Program-made: the position numbers and the translations under genes
Part shown: in pieces, positions 52,616-61,398 of the stretch
Position numbering within the stretch: position 1 is the first letter of the stretch
How the letters are laid out: every line of letters begins with the position of its first letter
Origin: Mesorhizobium mediterraneum
GTDB lineage: Bacteria > Pseudomonadota > Alphaproteobacteria > Rhizobiales > Rhizobiaceae
Assembly (NCBI RefSeq): GCF_002284565.1
Contig: NZ_NPKI01000026.1
Location: forward strand, 287,292-351,291
DNA length: 64,000 bases
Direction: 5' to 3'
The notes under the pieces: model-generated
Told to the model about the DNA's origin: nothing
What the model saw: only the letters and a program-made list of their open reading frames with translations
The model's database searches: none

Positions 52616-54520
52616 TCAATTCGGATCGATCCTCTCCTCCCTCACCACGCGGGCAGGGTCGACGTCGCTTGGGTTGCACGCGGCAGGCAAGCTCTCGCAG
52701 GTCGGCGACAAGGTCGGGACCGACGAATCGGCCGGTTCTCTTGGCTCGCTTTCGCCCACGATGATGTTGACGAGGTCGCCTGGCTGCAACAGGGTCATCC
52801 CAACGGTCTCGATGCTGACCGGCCCGGCTGCCGATTGCCGCACGATTTGATAAATTACGCTGTTTGCGTCCTTCGCAAATTGGGCGCGGGTCACCGGCAA
52901 CGTGTAAAGGATGCCTTCGCTGGCGTTCAACTCGCGCACATTGGCCGCGATCTGGCTCTCCGCGGTCTCGATCTCGACCTCCAGATCGTTCCTGAGGTCG
53001 GCCCGGGTCCGCAACACCTCAGACTCTAACCAAGCGAGGCGCTGGTTGGCGCTCGCGTACTGGTTAAGGGCGTCCTGCCGACGCTGTTCCGCGTCGGACA
53101 ACTCACTCTGGATCTGAGCCATCACCGTCATGCTGAGAACTTTGCGGTCCACGAGCGTGCGCATGCTGTTGACGCGCTCCTGGCGCAGCTTGACCAATTC
53201 GTCGAGCGACTCCATGCGCCTATAAGCGACAACATCCTGCCTGGCCGCCTCCAGCGCCCGCAGGCTCGCGCGCTCGCGATCCTTGCGGGCCGTGGCGACG
53301 GCCTTGCGCCGGTCGCTCTGCTCGTTGACGAGGTTAGCAGCTTCGGTCGCGCCGGCCAGCTCCAGCAACTGGCGCGGGATAGTGGGTGCCGTGCCGTCGC
53401 GCTCGGCCTTCAGCACCGCCGCGCGCGCGAGCAACTTCAACATCGCATCGATCGCCGCGCTCCGCTTCTGGGTCTCACGCACGGTTTCGATCTTCTGCCA
53501 CGGTTCGCTCTCGGCCCGGTCGAGTCCGCCGGCCAGCGCGATCGCATGCAGGATCGTCATGCCGGCCGCATACTTGAACGAGCCTGGATTCTTGACCGGC
53601 CCCAGCACGTAAATGGGTGGGCGCTCCAGCGGCAGGATGTTCACCAGTCCCTCGCGGCCCAGCAGTTGATTGAAGGTTTCCACCAGGTCGGCCTGTACCT
53701 GTTGCGTCGACCGGTTGGCGACCGGAATGGAGCCAAGCAAGGGCACGGAAATCGTGCCGTCCTCTTGGATAATATATTCGCCGCTCAGTTCCGGACGCTG
53801 CAGGATGCCGTGCAAGGCAGAGGACGCGCGCCCCCACTTGTCTTCCTCGACGTCGACGCGCTCGTAGAACGTGACCTTGAGGCGGTCGCCGATGCCAAAC
53901 AGGGCTCCGGTTGGCACGCCTGGCGCATTGCTGAGGGTTTTGGAGCCCTCGGCACTGGTGGGGACGGCAGGGACGACGCTCCGCTCGACCAACGCCGCGG
54001 CGGACGCATCCGGTCCCGTGCTGAGAGTTTTGGGGGGCTCGGCACTGGTGGGGACCGCAGGGACGGCGCTCTGTTCGACCGGCGCCGCCGCAGCCGGTCC
54101 CGACACGATCGCGCGAGAGGGTTCGGCCGTGGCTTGGACCGGTTGTCCTTGCCAGCTATCGATAGCAGCAGACACCTTCTGCACCACGGCTCCGGAGGCA
54201 TCCTCGACCTTCTGCATCACGGCTCCGGAGGCATCCGCGACCTTCTGCACCACGGCTCCGGAGACATCCGCGGCCTTGTGCACCACGGCGCCGGAGACAT
54301 CCTCGGCCTTCTGCATCACGGCTCCGGAGATATCCTCGATCTTCTGCATCACGGGTCCGGAAACAACCTCGACGGCCGGCCAGTTTCCGATCGCGGCCCC
54401 TCCCAGGGCGGCGACCCCGCAGAGCCCAAAGGCAAGCAGGATGGCCTTCATTCCCCTGCGGCGAGCCGCCCGTGACGAAGGAGCGACGGGGTCGGAATTG
54501 TATTTTGTATCCATGGCCAT
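52616..54520 (-). CDS. ExoF-like polysaccharide export protein with an 11-residue repeat stalk
   Basis: A 634-residue protein of the outer-membrane polysaccharide export (OPX) group as in rhizobial ExoF. A single transmembrane segment (about 24-46) is followed by six tandem 11-residue repeats (55-120; consensus G-A-V-V-Q-K-x-x-D-x-S). After a Pro/Ala-rich linker comes the export domain (from about 210): LFGIGDRLKVTFYERVDVEE, EYIIQEDGTISVPLLGSIPV, then IYVLGPVKNPGSFKYAAGMT (SLBB-like). A long coiled coil (about 390-540) and a second SLBB-like end follow. Standard ExoF proteins are about 400-430 residues. It would connect inner-membrane synthesis with outer-membrane secretion. Confidence 0.83.
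   Translation of the reverse strand: MAMDTKYNSDPVAPSSRAARRRGMKAILLAFGLCGVAALGGAAIGNWPAVEVVSGPVMQKIEDISGAVMQKAEDVSGAVVHKAADVSGAVVQKVADASGAVMQKVEDASGAVVQKVSAAIDSWQGQPVQATAEPSRAIVSGPAAAAPVEQSAVPAVPTSAEPPKTLSTGPDASAAALVERSVVPAVPTSAEGSKTLSNAPGVPTGALFGIGDRLKVTFYERVDVEEDKWGRASSALHGILQRPELSGEYIIQEDGTISVPLLGSIPVANRSTQQVQADLVETFNQLLGREGLVNILPLERPPIYVLGPVKNPGSFKYAAGMTILHAIALAGGLDRAESEPWQKIETVRETQKRSAAIDAMLKLLARAAVLKAERDGTAPTIPRQLLELAGATEAANLVNEQSDRRKAVATARKDRERASLRALEAARQDVVAYRRMESLDELVKLRQERVNSMRTLVDRKVLSMTVMAQIQSELSDAEQRRQDALNQYASANQRLAWLESEVLRTRADLRNDLEVEIETAESQIAANVRELNASEGILYTLPVTRAQFAKDANSVIYQIVRQSAAGPVSIETVGMTLLQPGDLVNIIVGESEPREPADSSVPTLSPTCESLPAACNPSDVDPARVVREERIDPN
54161..54358 (-). repeat. Six tandem 33-bp repeats inside the ExoF-like gene
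   Basis: Six in-frame copies, each encoding 11 residues of the form GAVVQKVADAS, without interruption. The copies differ at a few positions in protein and DNA, which suggests expansion some time ago followed by divergence. The 11-residue period with alternating hydrophobic and charged residues fits a hendecad-type amphipathic helix or stalk. Confidence 0.85.
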
Positions 54521-55149
54521 GGCGCGTGGCTTTCAATGGCGGCCATCCCGTCCCGAACTGGTCGAGCACGGGTCGACGGGCACGGCTCTGCCTTATCGTG
54601 ACCCTTCGCCGCCAGCGGCACAACTATCCCTTTGTGGGCACTCCTTCCGGATAAAGCGCGGCCTTCGTCCAATAGCCAGACTGCTGCGCTGCAGGAGAAC
54701 TTGTTTGATGGCAAACGGGACAAAAGCGATCGAACGCAACGAAGAGGCGGAAATCTTGGTTACCGACGCAGCGCCTCGAACCGTCTGCGGCTCCGGCATG
54801 CATTCGCAGGATGGCTGGGCTGTTTCCAACTTCATCATCGAGGTGAGGTAACCATAGCGGACCTGGCCCCGCCTCATATTCCTTTCGTCAGCTCTCACGT
54901 CCTCGGCCGAAGCCCGTGCCGCTTGGACAACGCTACCGCGTCGCGCACGTCCCGCCGACGCAGGAACAGACGACAACGCTTGCCGCATCATTTGAGGAAA
55001 ACCGATCGGAGACGGCCCGCTGCCAGTACAAACGGCGGACCTCCTTCGCTGCCACCGCCGAGGGTGATTTGAACCTGGACGTTCTTGATCGCGGAGCCTC
55101 GTATCAGGGTGAGGCTTGGCAAGTGAATGCACCAGCCCGAATGACGATA
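54521..55149. other. Interval upstream of the ExoF-like gene; one doubtful small ORF
   Basis: About 630 bp that must hold the promoter of the leftward ExoF-like gene. A possible 47-residue rightward peptide lies at 54,708-54,851 (MANGTKAIERNEEAEILVTD... ending SNFIIEVR), with AGGAG ten bases before its ATG. It has a protein-like composition but no family I recognise. Nothing else is convincing. Confidence 0.35.
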
Positions 55150-55989
55150 TCAAGGCAGGGAAGCGGGTCTCATTGAATGAATATTATCGAGAAAGTGGTA
55201 CCCCTTTTGTGCCTTAAGTAGATCTTGCGGATGGTGAGACGGTTGAGTTGCTATCTTTTCGTTCCCTGACGGGCCATTGCCAGACGCGGGAGTAAGCATG
55301 CCATGGTTCATCGCCCAAACTGCAGCCTGTGTACGGTTGCGGACCCGGATCTTTCGGAGGATGGCCTTGACGTGTACCTTCACCGTAGCTTCGGCAATGT
55401 TGATCTCGCGCGCGATGGCTTTGTTAGACTCCCCTTCGATTAAGCGACGTAGAATACAGTTTTCCCGATTCGACAAAATTGATAGTTCTTGATCCTCATT
55501 CTCCAATTTAACAACCACCTTTGTTAACTCATCAGCTACCGCGTCAGGTTTCAGATCATGCCTTATATCTTGAATAGCCGTTGAAGTTTCGGCAGGTAAC
55601 ACCGTCTGCCCAAGCATAACCAATTCGAGAGCTTTGATAAAGGTGTCGTAAGCAGCGACTTTTATCAAATACCCGTCTGCCCCCGCACGAAAAGCTGAAA
55701 CTATATCGGTCGATCGACAGTGATCGGCTAGCGCGACGACATGGCTGGTCGGATAAATCGCTTTGAATTCTGCAATTTGTGCGAATTCAGCGCCCGCATC
55801 AGTACCGCCGACATCTATGATGAGCAAGATGGGCCGGTGCTGGGCTAGCGGCTTCTGCAGAAGATCGTGAACACAAGCCGCCGAGAAAAGGACACGAAAC
55901 TTTGCCGCATTCAGGATTCGACTAAGGCCTTCTCGGAGTAACTCGCTCGGCCCGACAAGTACTGTTATAAAAGATTGTCTTGCCATCAT
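55150..55989 (-). CDS. LuxR/NarL-type regulator with a degenerate receiver domain
   Basis: A 279-residue protein. Residues about 7-125 have a CheY-like receiver fold with a potential acceptor aspartate (ILLIIDVGG, D59) and a lysine in GADGYLIKVA. The acidic pair normally found near the start is missing (VLVGPSELLREG), and the conserved Thr/Ser position reads ALADH. The GerE/LuxR helix-turn-helix covers about 165-230 (LSNRENCILRRLIEGESNKA; AREINIAEATVKVHVKAILR). A variable tail follows. Control may be by protein level or ligand instead of phosphorylation. It probably regulates the polysaccharide genes of the island. Confidence 0.83.
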   Translation of the reverse strand: MMARQSFITVLVGPSELLREGLSRILNAAKFRVLFSAACVHDLLQKPLAQHRPILLIIDVGGTDAGAEFAQIAEFKAIYPTSHVVALADHCRSTDIVSAFRAGADGYLIKVAAYDTFIKALELVMLGQTVLPAETSTAIQDIRHDLKPDAVADELTKVVVKLENEDQELSILSNRENCILRRLIEGESNKAIAREINIAEATVKVHVKAILRKIRVRNRTQAAVWAMNHGMLTPASGNGPSGNEKIATQPSHHPQDLLKAQKGYHFLDNIHSMRPASLP

Positions 55990-56715
55990 TGCCTCTCAAT
56001 CCGGCGCGATTGAGGTACACGCGTCGAGTAGGGCACTCCACGCGCCAACCGCACTCGATGCCCCCGGTTTGAGTCTCTTGCAGTTCCTCACTCCCTCCTT
56101 GGCGAGAACAGGTTGGGCAGTGTAAGGTCTATTTATAAGCAGTCTCTAACATAGGTTGCTTTTTCGGTAAATTTTGCCGGCAACGGACGCCAAACTGGAA
56201 CCCTAGGCGCTGCAATCTGCCTGAAGACGCAAGTGTGGGACGGCTTAGCCATCTCAAGCCTTAGGAGTTGAACGAGGATGGTGCCTGCGGCGATTGCAGC
56301 GATAGGCGAGGATTCCTGAAGGGGTGGTTGGCATGGTCAGGTCGCAGCGCTTTGATATCGTTGCCCAACGCTTTAGGTGTGAGAACACCCGATGGATCTG
56401 CTGCAGTGTGTGAACCACTTGCACTTATTCGGCGGCACGCTCTCGCCGCGCGATAGGCCGTGTCGCCGTCGGTCATGATGGCCGGGCCTTTTTGCATATT
56501 GCTCAACACGAACGAGGTTAGGTTCCGCTCGGCCCGTCCTTCACCGCACGCCGGATGCTGATACCCTGTGGTCGAGATATATCACTGCCCGCCAGGCTGC
56601 GCACGACCAGTCGCCCGGAAACATTTGGCTGGAACCGGTCCAGCAACGGCGGAGGGTCGTCTTCCAGCGGAAAACTTGCTAATGGCCCGTGCGCTGCCGC
56701 TCTAGGAGATAGCCG
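55990..56715. other. Interval between the two island regulators
   Basis: About 725 bp without a convincing gene. The part next to the LuxR-type gene (up to about 56,200) contains short AT-rich segments suited to its promoter. Between 56,260 and 56,510 an 82-codon minus-strand frame includes MTDGDTAYRAARA and might be transposase debris, but I cannot place it in a family. Confidence 0.3.
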
Positions 56716-57420
56716 TTACCTGAGATACTCGTTGTCGAATCCGGCTATTTCGACCAGCTTCTTGCGGTTGATCACCTGTACATGGCCCGCCTTGAAAGAG
56801 ACGAGATCGGCCCTGCGGAGTTCCCCCAACGTTCGGTTGACGTGAACGGTGGTCATTCCGAGAATGTCGGCCAAGTCGTATTGCGTAAGGGGACACTCAT
56901 ATCTTCCATGGGCCGACAAGCCAACCATGGAGAGCCTCTCCTCCAACTCGAGCAGGAAATGGGCGGTGCGGCTCATCGCGGTCCGCCGCCCGGTATTCAT
57001 GAGATGTTCGGCAAGGATGGCGTTCAGGCGGGCCAGGGAGCAGACGATCTTCTTCCCGAGACGGCCTTCCGACAAGATGGCCTCGACAAGTTCCTTACTG
57101 GAAATTTCATAAACAGTTAGTTCGGTTATGGACGCCAGCGAGGCTAAACGTGGTCCGTCCACAGAACGGAAACCGACAATGTCCCCCGTGAGGGGAGTGT
57201 CGATGATCTGCCGTTCTCCGTCCGGTAGCCCGTGGTAAAGGATGGCCCAACCCGATTTTACGATGAATATCTCATGGTTGTCGTCATCCTGGCGGCCAAT
57301 CTCCGAATGGGGTTTGTAGATTTTTGCGGTAACACCGAGAAAATCGTCATTTCCCCAATCGTTCTTCGACAATGTCGCCCCTATCGGATGCAAGCGCATG
57401 AACTGCCATAGTGTCTGCAT
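56716..57420 (-). CDS. Crp/Fnr family transcription regulator
   Basis: A 234-residue protein. A cyclic-nucleotide-binding-like beta barrel covers about 25-140 (HEIFIVKSGWAILYHGLPDG; RQIIDTPLTGDIVGF), then a dimerisation helix and a winged helix (about 150-225) with CPLTQYDLADILGMTTVHVN as recognition region. There is no cysteine cluster like that of Fnr and no exact cAMP-binding arginine motif, so the signal is unknown. It lies near the right end of the island, downstream of nothing else on its strand, and is a second candidate controller of the polysaccharide genes. Confidence 0.87.
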   Translation of the reverse strand: MQTLWQFMRLHPIGATLSKNDWGNDDFLGVTAKIYKPHSEIGRQDDDNHEIFIVKSGWAILYHGLPDGERQIIDTPLTGDIVGFRSVDGPRLASLASITELTVYEISSKELVEAILSEGRLGKKIVCSLARLNAILAEHLMNTGRRTAMSRTAHFLLELEERLSMVGLSAHGRYECPLTQYDLADILGMTTVHVNRTLGELRRADLVSFKAGHVQVINRKKLVEIAGFDNEYLR

Positions 57421-58493
57421 GAAGAATCGCGAGTTTGCCCCTGTTTCCGCACAATAATTGCCCCCGGACGAGTTCGACAGAACGGTCTCCTACCGTAGGG
57501 GCAGGCTGGCCTACTGTCCTCGTCTGTTTGAATGAGGCAAATCGCGCTTAGATCAAGGTGTTGCAAGCATCAGGCGGTTAAGGCTCCCGGCTTGTCTCGG
57601 GACACTCGCTCTTTGCTCGCTCGGCGGCGTGGCGGTTGCCGGCGCGCTCGATGCGGCCGATAATTTTCATCATGAAAACGCTGACGCCGAGGCCTGAGTT
57701 CAAACGCAGCGTTCATGGCGATGCCGCAAGAAAAGCGCACGCTTCTTCGCTGTGCGGTCGATGAACGAATGCGGGAAGAGGAATGCTGACGCTGACGCGT
57801 CCGGCCTGACCACTTGCCGCACTACGGGCTACGAATTCCTGTTCGGGCTCGATCATGTGTCTATCCCCCTATCGATCTATTCCATAGGTGGATAAAGCTG
57901 AGGCGGCGCACTATCCGGCGACCGTTGCTCGATCTTGTCCTATTCCATTCGCGGTTCCATCGCCTCAATTCTAAGGAACGGGGCACGCGAAACGAGACTG
58001 GTCCACTCGATGAGAGGGCGGCGGGACTGAGGACGCAGCGGAAACAACGAAACAATCCGCGCTGTAGTCGCGAGGCGGTCATATCGCCAGTTGCGATATG
58101 GAGGCGCAGAGGGGCAGGCCGTAGCTCGACGTATGGATGTTGTCTTCGGGTCAGTTCGAGACGTCGGACCCACCGGAATGTTTGCATTCTCGCGCGTCTT
58201 ACCAGAACCGGTCGGACCGCTTCCTGCCCATTGAAGTCATTCGACAGCTGTCGGCGGTTGCGAGCTTTTGGCGCACAGCAGACTAGTTTGGATGGCGCGG
58301 CCTCAGAGAGCACCATCTGCAAAATCGCGAGTGGCTAATGTGGTCTTGGCTTTGGTCGGTGCGGAAACAAGCCGATCCGGGCTGGCGGGTGCAATGGCAT
58401 AGATAGCGCTTGATAATCATGCGTCTGCCAGCTGCACCGAGGTGCCTAGATGCTGTTTCCGGTTTTCTGTGGGGTAGGCGGTATTCGGGCCGC
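57421..58493. other. Right-end island filler, no gene assigned
   Basis: About 1.07 kb between the Crp/Fnr gene and the right attachment copy. Open frames of 150-175 codons overlap here on both strands (57,814-58,338), but they are rich in Arg and Ser, lack hydrophobic patterning, and match nothing I recognise. They are probably degraded sequence from earlier island events. Confidence 0.35.
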
Positions 58494-58559
58494 CTAAGTA
58501 TTTGTTTTTTCTGGTCGGAGTGGCAGGATTTGAACCTGCGACCCCATCGTCCCGAACGA
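58494..58559. repeat. Right attachment-site copy overlapping tRNA-Pro
   Basis: The second copy of the perfect 66-bp repeat. It covers the sequence just beyond the tRNA 3' end (including a T-run that reads as A-run/T-run terminator-like sequence), the acceptor 3' strand, the T arm, and the anticodon arm through the loop. The island therefore rebuilt a complete tRNA at this end. Confidence 0.9.
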
Positions 58560-58588
58560 TGTGCGCTACCAGGCTGCGCTACACTCCG
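58515..58588 (-). tRNA. tRNA-Pro (anticodon CGG)
   Basis: Read on the minus strand it folds as a complete tRNA: acceptor CGGAGTG/CACTCCG, D arm GCGC-loop-GCGC, anticodon stem CATCG/CGATG with loop TTCGGGA (anticodon CGG, decoding CCG), variable GGGTC, T arm GCAGG-TTCAAAT-CCTGC. The discriminator is A and CCA is not encoded. The 3' half is shared with the island end repeat, so the gene was preserved at integration. Confidence 0.95.
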
Positions 58589-58792
58589 TGACCAGACCGC
58601 GGGCTTATAGCCGCCGCACTTCGTTCCTGCAAGCGCCAATGGCAGCGCTTCTGTCGCATTTCTTCCGCTTTCGCTTTAACGTCATACAGGTTTCAGTTTC
58701 CTGGGGGATAAACACGGCTTAAAGGCTCGTGTTATAGGCATCGGCCACCTGCGTTGAAACCACTCTGATTCCAGCCGCTTGGAGTTGCTGTC

Positions 58793-60313
58793 TTGCCCCT
58801 GAAGATCGTTAGCGAAGCCCGTCCCAACACCTTCGAGTTTGAAACCTCGGCGCTTATCAAGGCGTCCGGCTTTCGTGAGTATGACGCGCGCTGGTGGTTC
58901 GGCCATTCGGGCTCTGCGGAGCCGCCGGAGCTCAACCTGATCGGTGTTCAGGCGCTCGGCATGGGGCTCGGCACGTTGATCCGGCGCCTGGGCGCCGGGC
59001 CGGATATCGTGACCGGGCATGATTTCCGTTCCTATTCGCTGGCAATCAAGCTGGCGCTGGTTTCCGGGCTGATGGCCGCCGGCGCGCGGGTCAGGGATAT
59101 CGGGCTGGCGCTGTCGCCGATGGCTTATTTTGCCCAGTTCGCGCTCGACACGCCGTCCGTCGCCATGGTCACCGCCTCGCACAACGAAAACGGCTGGAGC
59201 GGCGTCAAGATGGGGGCGGCGCGTCCCCTGACCTTCGGTCCGGAAGAAATGAGCGCATTGAAGACGATCGTGCTTGCCGGCGACTTCGACCTTGTCGGCG
59301 GCGGCTCCTATGACTTCGTTGCGGATTTCCGCAAAACCTATCTGGACGACCTGACCATTGGGAAACGCATATCACGAAAGCTCAAGGTGGTCGCCGCCTG
59401 CGGTAACGGCACCGCCGGCGCCTTCGCGCCTGAAGCGCTGGAGCGGATCGGCTGCGAGGTGATCCCGCTCGATGTCGAGCTCGACCATACATTTCCGAAC
59501 TACAATCCCAATCCCGAAGACATGAAGATGCTGCACGCGATCCGCGACAAGGTCTTGGAAACGGGAGCCGACGTCGGGCTCGGCTTCGACGGCGATGGCG
59601 ACCGCTGCGGCGTGGTCGACAATGAAGGCAACGAGATCTTCGCCGATAAGGTCGGCGTCATGCTCGCGCGCGACATCGCGCGACTGCATCCCGGCTCGAC
59701 CTTCGTCGTCGACGTCAAGTCGACCGGATTGTTCAACACCGACGCCGCCTTGCGCGACGATGGCGCCGTCACCGATTATTGGAAGACCGGCCACTCCTAC
59801 ATAAAACGGCGCGTGGCTGAGCTTGGCGCCATCGCTGGTTTCGAGAAATCCGGTCATTTCTTCTTCAATCCGCCGATCGGGCGCGGCTATGACGATGGTC
59901 TCATCACAGCCATCGCCATCTGCCAGATGCTGGATCGCAGCCCGGGCAGCAGCATGGCCGATCTCTATCGCGCCCTGCCGCTGACCTTCGGCACGCCGAC
60001 CATGTCGCCACACTGCGCCGACGAACTGAAATACGGTGTGGTCGAGCGGGTCGTTTCCGATTTCCAGGCCATGAAGCAGGACGGCACTGTCTTCGCCGGC
60101 CAGAAGATCGCCGAGCTGATCACAGTCAATGGCGTGCGCGTCGTTGCCGAGGACGGCACGTGGGGCCTGGTGCGGGCGTCATCGAACAAGCCGGAGCTTG
60201 TCGTGGTGGTGGAGAGCCCGGTGTCGTCGGAGCGGCGCCGGCAGATGTTCGAAGGCGTCGATGCAGTGCTGCGCCGCAGCCCGGAAGTCGGCGCTTATAA
60301 TCAGACCTTCTAG
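58793..60313 (+). CDS. Phosphomannomutase/phosphoglucomutase
   Basis: A 506-residue alpha-D-phosphohexomutase: GFREYDARWWFG (substrate loop near the N-terminus), the phosphoserine loop TASHNENGWSG (S129), the metal loop DGDGDRCGVVD (about 266-276), GFEKSGHFFF (sugar-binding) and the phosphate-binding end LVRASSNKPELVVVVES. It interconverts hexose 1- and 6-phosphates, feeding GDP-mannose or UDP-glucose pools for surface polysaccharides. A TTG start at 58,793 is preceded by GGAG. It lies outside the island, next to tRNA-Pro, and could supply precursors for it. Confidence 0.88.
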   Translation: MPLKIVSEARPNTFEFETSALIKASGFREYDARWWFGHSGSAEPPELNLIGVQALGMGLGTLIRRLGAGPDIVTGHDFRSYSLAIKLALVSGLMAAGARVRDIGLALSPMAYFAQFALDTPSVAMVTASHNENGWSGVKMGAARPLTFGPEEMSALKTIVLAGDFDLVGGGSYDFVADFRKTYLDDLTIGKRISRKLKVVAACGNGTAGAFAPEALERIGCEVIPLDVELDHTFPNYNPNPEDMKMLHAIRDKVLETGADVGLGFDGDGDRCGVVDNEGNEIFADKVGVMLARDIARLHPGSTFVVDVKSTGLFNTDAALRDDGAVTDYWKTGHSYIKRRVAELGAIAGFEKSGHFFFNPPIGRGYDDGLITAIAICQMLDRSPGSSMADLYRALPLTFGTPTMSPHCADELKYGVVERVVSDFQAMKQDGTVFAGQKIAELITVNGVRVVAEDGTWGLVRASSNKPELVVVVESPVSSERRRQMFEGVDAVLRRSPEVGAYNQTF

Positions 60314-60422
60314 GTAGCGCCTCATCGCATCCAGGGTGAGAGGACCATGCAAGGGAAGCGGTCCAGCTTGTCGCTGATCCGCTTCCGCCGGGCATCATCG
60401 CAAACGGGGAACTCAGTCGGGC

Positions 60423-61301
60423 TTAAGATGCCTGCTCAAGAGCGTTCCAGTCGAACTTCCGCGCCCAGTCAGCAAAACTGTGCCAGCGGACCTCCGGGAA
60501 ATCTCGGTGCAAAGCCGCGATATCGACGTCGTAGCCGACGCGGTCGAACCACTCGAACATCAGCGCTACGTCCTCGCTTTGCTGGCGGGCCACCGCGATC
60601 GGAATTTCCTGATAGTTGATCGGGCGGCCGATGGCCTGCGAAAGGATCTTGGCCTGATCTTCGCCGGACAACTCGTCTCCGGCGAAATCGAAACTCTTGC
60701 CGAACACGCGCTCGCGCCGCTCGACCAGGGTGGCAACAAAGGCGCCGATGTCCGCCAGGGCGACCAGCTGGAGGGGGCGTTTGGCGGGCACTGCGAAAGC
60801 ATGCGTGCCTTGGCTGAGCGCGCCGATCGACCACGGCGCGACGAAATTCTCCATGAAAGCAACCGGGGCGCTGATTGTATAGGGAAGGCCGAGCCGTTCG
60901 ACATGTTGCTCGACGAGATATTTGCTTTCGAAATGCGGGATGCCGGTTTTCTTGTTGGCGTCGGCAACGGACGAATAGATCAGATGCCCGACGCCGGCAG
61001 CCTTGGCTGCATCGGCGGCTAGAATCCCCTGGCGGGTCTCCTCTTCCATCCCGGCCTCGTAGCTGTTGCCCATCAAGAACATGGTGTCGACGTCTTTTGC
61101 AGCCTTCATAACGGAGGCCGCATCGCCGAGATCGCCGGTCACGATCTCGGCGCCTGCCGACGCCAATTGCCGCGCGGCATCGCTGTCCGGCCTGCGCGTC
61201 AATGCCTTGACGCGATGTCCGCTCGACAGCAAGGCACGCGCAACTGCGCCGCCTTGCTGGCCTGTGGCGCCGGTGACTAGAACTCTTCGTTTAGTGGTCA
61301 T
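60423..61301 (-). CDS. NmrA family NAD(P)-binding protein
   Basis: A 292-residue atypical SDR. The start at 61,301 is set by AAGGAG five bases upstream; the frame is open further but unprotein-like. The motif VTGATGQQGGAVARALLSSG (residues 7-26) is followed by IVTGDLGDAASVMKA and LIYSSVADANKKTGIPHFES, the NmrA pattern with no YxxxK. Members sense or reduce with NADPH or quinones. It is divergent from a LysR gene 97 bp away, which probably regulates it, the usual pairing for such reductases. Confidence 0.85.
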   Translation of the reverse strand: MTTKRRVLVTGATGQQGGAVARALLSSGHRVKALTRRPDSDAARQLASAGAEIVTGDLGDAASVMKAAKDVDTMFLMGNSYEAGMEEETRQGILAADAAKAAGVGHLIYSSVADANKKTGIPHFESKYLVEQHVERLGLPYTISAPVAFMENFVAPWSIGALSQGTHAFAVPAKRPLQLVALADIGAFVATLVERRERVFGKSFDFAGDELSGEDQAKILSQAIGRPINYQEIPIAVARQQSEDVALMFEWFDRVGYDVDIAALHRDFPEVRWHSFADWARKFDWNALEQAS

Positions 61302-61350
61302 GTGGTTGCTCCTTTTTTGCGGTGGAGCAAAATTAAGGTCTGTCACATTG

Positions 61351-61364
61351 ATGCACAATTGCAT
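61351..61364. promoter_or_regulatory. Candidate LysR binding palindrome
   Basis: ATGCACAATTGCAT is an inverted repeat (ATGCA, four bases, TGCAT) in the 97-bp gap between the divergent NmrA-like and LysR genes. It lies 35 bp upstream of the LysR start. LysR proteins typically bind interrupted palindromes in such divergent gaps. Confidence 0.45.
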
Positions 61365-61398
61365 ATAATTGGAAAACTTTGTCCCATGTGCGGATACA

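Larger units (their letters stand above)
28887..58559. mobile_element. Genomic island integrated at tRNA-Pro(CGG), carrying exopolysaccharide genes
   Basis: Bounded by the perfect 66-bp direct repeats at 28,887 and 58,494 (29,607 bp from one to the other), with a decayed tyrosine recombinase next to the left copy. Cargo is almost entirely polysaccharide-related: glycanases, glycosyltransferases, flippase, ExoF-like export protein, acyltransferases and two regulators. Base composition is mosaic: a GC-rich operon at 42-49.5 kb; lower-GC stretches at about 32.5-33.4, 49.6-52.4 and 55.1-57.4 kb. Genes outside both ends look like ordinary chromosome. No conjugation or replication genes were found, so it is not self-mobile now. 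Confidence 0.85.

Noticed and set aside
57814..58338. 174-codon plus-strand frame near the right island end
   Set aside because: Arg/Ser-rich with an overlapping open frame on the other strand, no ribosome site and no recognisable motif; treated as degraded filler.
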